From: Andrena cerasifolii
Lineage: Eukaryota; Arthropoda; Insecta; Hymenoptera; Andrenidae
Direction of reading: 5' to 3'
Assembly (NCBI RefSeq): GCF_050908995.1
Contig: NC_135122.1
Location: 11,572,501-11,636,500 of the forward strand
DNA length: 64,000 bases
Shown here: positions 59,801 through 64,000 of the stretch, one piece after another
Numbering within the stretch: the first letter of the stretch is position 1
Layout: every line of letters begins with the position of its first letter
Position numbers and translations under genes: made by a program
The notes under the pieces: generated by a model
Database searches by the model: none
Told to the model about the DNA's origin: nothing
Seen by the model: only the letters and a program-made list of their open reading frames with translations

Positions 59801-62800
59801 TGTCATGTAATATGATTACGAATGTTTCGCCTTGCAAATATTCGATATTGTGAATTATTTAAAAGCTCTTCTACTAAGTAGTGAAACAACGAAATTTGAG
59901 CATTTCATGTAAATTCTAATACATGTATAAAATATCCAAGATCCAAAAGTAGAGAAACGAAATGTAGAGAATATCGCACCATGTGAAGACGTACTTAGCT
60001 GGTAGTTTATAGAGGTAACCATGACCTTCGTCGCTCCATAAAATCACCCTGTCCGCAGCTAAAAAGTCTCCAGACATCCAACGTTCGCCACGAGCCGCAG
60101 ATATCGAGCATAGGACAGAGAAGTCACCGGCGTCATATATCTGATATAAAAGAACACATGAATAAAGACAAATTGAAGCAAATTGGTTCAGCGTAAATGA
60201 TAAGTAAACGTACCTGCCAATCCTTGGAACACACGATTAATACAGTCCTCTGATTATATGGGCAGCAGGTCATCGCAAGCGCATTTAAGCACTTTATCTG
60301 TTTGCTTTCATGTTCGTAAAGAGGTTCGCTGTTACGGTTCTCGTGGCCAAGAAGAGTCCACACCTTCACTGTGCCAGTTGTTGTCAAGGCCAGCACAACG
60401 TCGTCTTTAAATGAACAGAAGCGCCTGTTGCGCGTTTAACTACATCGAAGAAGGTGTCATAGCGTTTTAAGCAAAAGAATCCTCAGTAGGGATCAACAAA
60501 GTGACACCTTACAAATGTTATAAATGCATGAGACAGTACTGATTCTTCGCAAAATTGTAAAATAGCATTTTAACGTTGCTGAATAAGTATAGTAAAAATA
60601 AAGGAAAAGACTGCTGTTATAGCTCTAACCGATTAACCCACGTAACAAACTATTATGCATACTTCCATGCAAAGTAAGGTCTAAGATATATGGAGATCTC
60701 AAATTATGCTTACTTAACTCGTGCGCAAGGTATCTTGAATATCGAGTGTAAGATTGTTGATTTCATGGTATATGTACGGGAAATACCATCGAAGCAATTA
60801 TTCTTTTTTAAAAGCACAATTTTATACTGAACTTCAAGGATACCTTGTATGTACTCAAGCTACACAATCACATCTACTATAAAAATAATGTGACAACCCT
60901 TGATCAATTAAAGTACATGCAGTTAGACTTCTTATATTAGAATTTACATTATTCCTTGTTAGATAATAGCATTACATTCTAGAAGCTTAAATTCTAAGCA
61001 AGAGACGAATATTCATTGTAGCTAGCTGTAAAATAATGAATAAATAAATAGCGTTACATGTCTTTTCCATATTTATTATACAATACGATAAATAAAAAGG
61101 AAAGTTGTTTGCATTTCCATTAAAGCTTCTACGTCAAACACGCTATTATAACATAAAAAAAGGAGATACTAATTTGGCAACTAATATTCTATATTTAAAA
61201 ATCACAAAAGCTATTGAAAATTGCATTCATTGCATTCAAATATTGAATATACATATACTATATAATTATGAGTTTAAATCAACGTATACTTACGACGGGT
61301 ATAGTTTATCACACAGAAATGTTGTGAAAGTGATCAATGAATGCAGGTAAATGCAATGTATGCTTTAATGATGAGGTCTCGTGAGAGGTAGAGTAAGTGA
61401 AGGAGATTAGCATGAGAGAAGGGATCGTTGAAGTGTTAATAATGCCTGCTCATTTGAATCTACTTTCCAGACGAATGAAATTTGGAAGAGAACTAGAAGA
61501 AAGAGAAGTTATCGAAAGAAATGATACAGCCTCGATTACCAGTGCGATCGCACTTATGTGTATCCATGTCATTCATTAACATGCTGCAACAATGTAACCT
61601 TCATTAAGATTTCAATAACGTATAAATTATTATTAAATAGCGAAGATATATTACACATCATTAGTATCACCGTTCAATCGAATTATTGTCAAAGAATACG
61701 TTGTTCAGAGAAAATTAGGCAAGTGCAAAGTCCCTAGAATACCCAAAGCACAAAGCTTCTTTAAGTTAATTGCTTAATAAGAAGACGGCGAAAAATTCGA
61801 AACCCGAGAAAGATACGAGATATATACACAGATCTTTGTTAATTCCTCTACCAAAACCCGACGCAGTTAGGAATATCCAGGTACTTTGATTTTATAAATA
61901 CGTAGGAGTGCCCAAAAGAAGTGCATATCGCTGATGACTTTAATACTTGGAGAAAGAGATCGATCGAGCAGATAGGTAGTATATAAAAAATTAACAGGCT
62001 AAGGAGTACCAAATATATTGTGCAAGTGTCCTCCGAACCCCACACGAAATATATTATACTGTGACCAATACTACTCTTTTACAGCAATAAATGTTTGCAC
62101 AATACAAACTGGTAGAGACGAGAGAGAGAAACAGAAAGAGGTAAGGTAGCGGTATATGGTATAAGGCGTAGATGTGATGGAGTGTAACTAACTTGTATGC
62201 ACGTAGAACCGACCTTTCCGTTTGGCCGGCCGCAAAACGTGCAAAGCGCTAATCCAATCAGGATTCACACGTGAACTTAAGGTGAACAAGACTTCCAAAC
62301 TGAAAGGGTCCATCACTAAAACCTCAGGGTAGTACCTGCAATCGCAACGAAGGCATTCTGAATATTCAGAGGTACACGTACATCGACGTTAAGTAAGAAA
62401 ATTGTTATATCCCTTCGACTTACCCAGAACAAAAGAGTCTAACGTCTTCCCCACCAGCAGAGACATAAGGCAACATCTGCGTATGAACGCTACTGAGTTT
62501 GACGGTTTCCCTGCACTTTCCATCGACCAGATCCCAAGTGCACATCTCCCCGCTTTCGCTACTACTGACAATATAATTCTGTTCCATAATAACGCTTGCT
62601 CGACTCAGGCACAATATTGGAGCAGTGTGGCCAACAAGTAAACATCTTGGGGTCATCTGAAAATACATTTGACAATAGAATTAGATATCACGTATAAGTA
62701 CTGAAATAAATTCTTCATTTATATGTTTGCTTAGGAACGAGCAACTTGTTCGGCTGCTCTACCAGCGAGCTGCTTACAAACAAGTATACTCCAATCGAAT

Positions 62801-63199
62801 CATAACTATGAAGCTTATATGATTAATGGGAGCAATTTGAAAACATAATGCACTCATTACGAAAACGTTTTTGTCCCTTTATCAGTGAGGCTTTGTCCAA
62901 CTAACAGATCCTTGCTTTTACCATTAATACATCGTGTTAGCAAATTCCTTTTACCAACCAACTAAACGTTACAGTTACTATTTTACTTAAAAATCTTACA
63001 AAATTCATACGCGATAATGATAAATTATATTTACCTTTAGTGTTTCTGGATCCACTTGCCATAAACATATCTGGCCGTCGTAACATCCTGTTACCAGAGT
63101 TTTCTGATCTCGGGATAAATAGATACAAGAAATGCAATGAGTCGGAGCTATACGACCCCATAAAACTATGGGTACCACTAAGCTCGTACCCGATGTCAT
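50864..63199 (-). CDS. WDR7: WD repeat-containing protein 7 (rabconnectin-3 beta)
   Basis: Coding exons, 5' to 3': 63199-63035, 62656-62424, 62335-62214, 60404-60214, 60140-59995, 57262-57172, 57101-56687, 56575-56355, 56187-55968, 55874-55760, 55656-55451, 55379-55242, 55132-55064, 54400-54305, 53664-53452, 53381-53117, 53055-52836, 52769-52544, 52455-52118, 52027-51704, 51626-51534, 51328-51131 and 51049-50864. Every junction is in phase and gives 1496 aa (human about 1490). With DMXL1/2 it forms the rabconnectin-3 complex that promotes V-ATPase assembly on synaptic vesicles and endosomes. N-terminal WD repeats run from SLVVPIVLWGRIAPTHCIS to about residue 620 (GCYDGQICLW, SESGEMCTWD, GREDGSIIIVPATQTVMLQL, SGSVDFAVCLWDLYAG). 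A helical middle (LLHAWGL, VSFGVLSKGG, RRWQHQCLEIREAAQALLLA, VVLLGVIGAEFG) and a C-terminal WD pair (RIAVGSRSGQLALYEL, LVSYSCTENKLCFWQ) follow; the end is TRFNV. The intron at 51533-51329 needs a GC donor. The start is MTSGTSLVVP, behind a probable 5' UTR acceptor at 63214. Confidence 0.95.
58602..58628 (-). other. WDR7: candidate 27-nt cassette microexon of WDR7
   Basis: On the minus strand, a polypyrimidine tract and acceptor (GGTCTTCTTCTAG) precede exactly 27 nt, followed by a donor CAG|GTAACC. It lies in the intron between the exons ending at 59995 and starting at 57262. Both flanking junctions are phase 2, so inclusion adds nine residues (KLKGKALSS-like, strongly basic) near residue 286 without changing frame. 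Without it the protein reads LPANSVADNKNF, the same length as the vertebrate segment, so it is probably optional. Confidence 0.55.
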
Positions 63200-64000
63200 T
63201 TTTAAAATTCAACCTACAATTGATTTCATAAGCATCGTTAGTTATGTCGCTGATCCAATCTATCCATCTTACACTATTAACATACACATAAAAAATGCAC
63301 ACAATTTATAATTACTGCAATAAATGTCAAGCTATCAGATACTTATTAATACAAGCAGCTATGATCTATGTACTATAATGATACATAGAATTATATGTAA
63401 CGTCACCGACTCATACCTCGAGTCTGAAAATAATCCTACAATGATAGCATCTAATTTTCACATTTATTGACTGTTCGTATTATATAATGCCCATTTATTC
63501 ATATTTCAAAGCTGAATGTTACTCGTTACTCATAATGCAACCGCGATACATCTTACACGAATCTACATTTCAGCAGCAGTTAGAAGAAACGTGTTTGTTT
63601 TGACAATATAGAAACACAGATGCATAGGCTAAGCACATGTTTGATTTGGGAAAATATCGAGATGGGAGTCGTGCCTGGAACTATACATTTCCCTTACGGC
63701 ACGCCAGACAGCACTAATTCAAAGTAATGTGACGCGAGGCGGGCGGTTCACTGACAATGCAATAAAATAATCCCGTAATAAAGTGGATGACAAAACCTTG
63801 TTATAGTGGCCGAAGGGTAATCAGCGTTACATCGATATTAACAGCAGGTATACTCGTCGATAACAAATCGATTCTCCGTCCGTAGGGAAAAGGGCTTGAC
63901 AAGCATCTACCACAAAGTCCATCGCAATAACGCGGGTACACTAAGGGTCTCGGAGAAAACCTATTAAAAGCAATTAGAGGCGTCTGCTACATCACATTCA
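63200..64000. promoter_or_regulatory. WDR7 5' UTR exon edge and upstream region
   Basis: An acceptor (CAATTGTAG, ending at 63214 on the minus strand) lies 14 bases upstream of the WDR7 ATG, so the 5' UTR probably begins in an upstream non-coding exon. A CpG-containing patch at 63725-63755 might be near the promoter. No other gene is seen up to the window end. Confidence 0.4.

Overview
This is a eukaryotic nuclear window. The coding exons are split by GT-AG introns (plus two probable GC-AG introns), and the encoded proteins are insect-type orthologues of animal genes. Protein similarity, repeat content and base composition fit an insect, most probably a hymenopteran (bee, ant or wasp). The order is an inference; no species can be read from the sequence.

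Layout. (1) 844-2530, minus: the 5' part of a gene for a secreted or membrane protein with Methuselah-like ectodomain modules; the rest lies off the left edge. (2) About 2.5-20 kb: no convincing gene. It holds a large fold-back element, hAT-type MITEs with 8-bp target duplications, and a 9-bp minisatellite. (3) 20354-27802, plus: TBC1D25-type Rab GAP (autophagy/endosome), nine coding exons, 867 aa. (4) 28988-30626, minus: GHITM/TMBIM5, an inner mitochondrial membrane protein, four exons, 339 aa, tail-to-tail with TBC1D25. (5) 31977-39848, plus: NonA, a DBHS-family RNA-binding protein, nine exons including a 20-nt microexon, 599 aa, head-to-head with GHITM; a 5S rRNA-derived SINE sits between them. 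(6) 43.2-46.2 kb, plus: a candidate six-exon short transcript with a TATA box, a poly(A) signal and only small ORFs (16, 42 and 29 codons). (7) 50864-63199, minus: WDR7 (rabconnectin-3 beta), a V-ATPase regulator, 23 constitutive coding exons giving 1496 aa, plus a candidate 27-nt cassette microexon.

The four complete models were built by checking splice dinucleotides and reading phase at every junction, and each gives a protein close to the family length. TBC1D25, GHITM and WDR7 share an organelle/membrane-traffic theme (autophagosome-lysosome fusion, mitochondrial membrane, vesicle acidification), but nothing shows co-regulation; the adjacency looks like ordinary gene order.

The points most worth a second look are the small-ORF gene, the WDR7 microexon, the NonA microexon whose skipping would change the C-terminus, the two GC-AG introns, the E-box minisatellite in TBC1D25 intron 2, and the duplicated ectodomain exons at the left edge.
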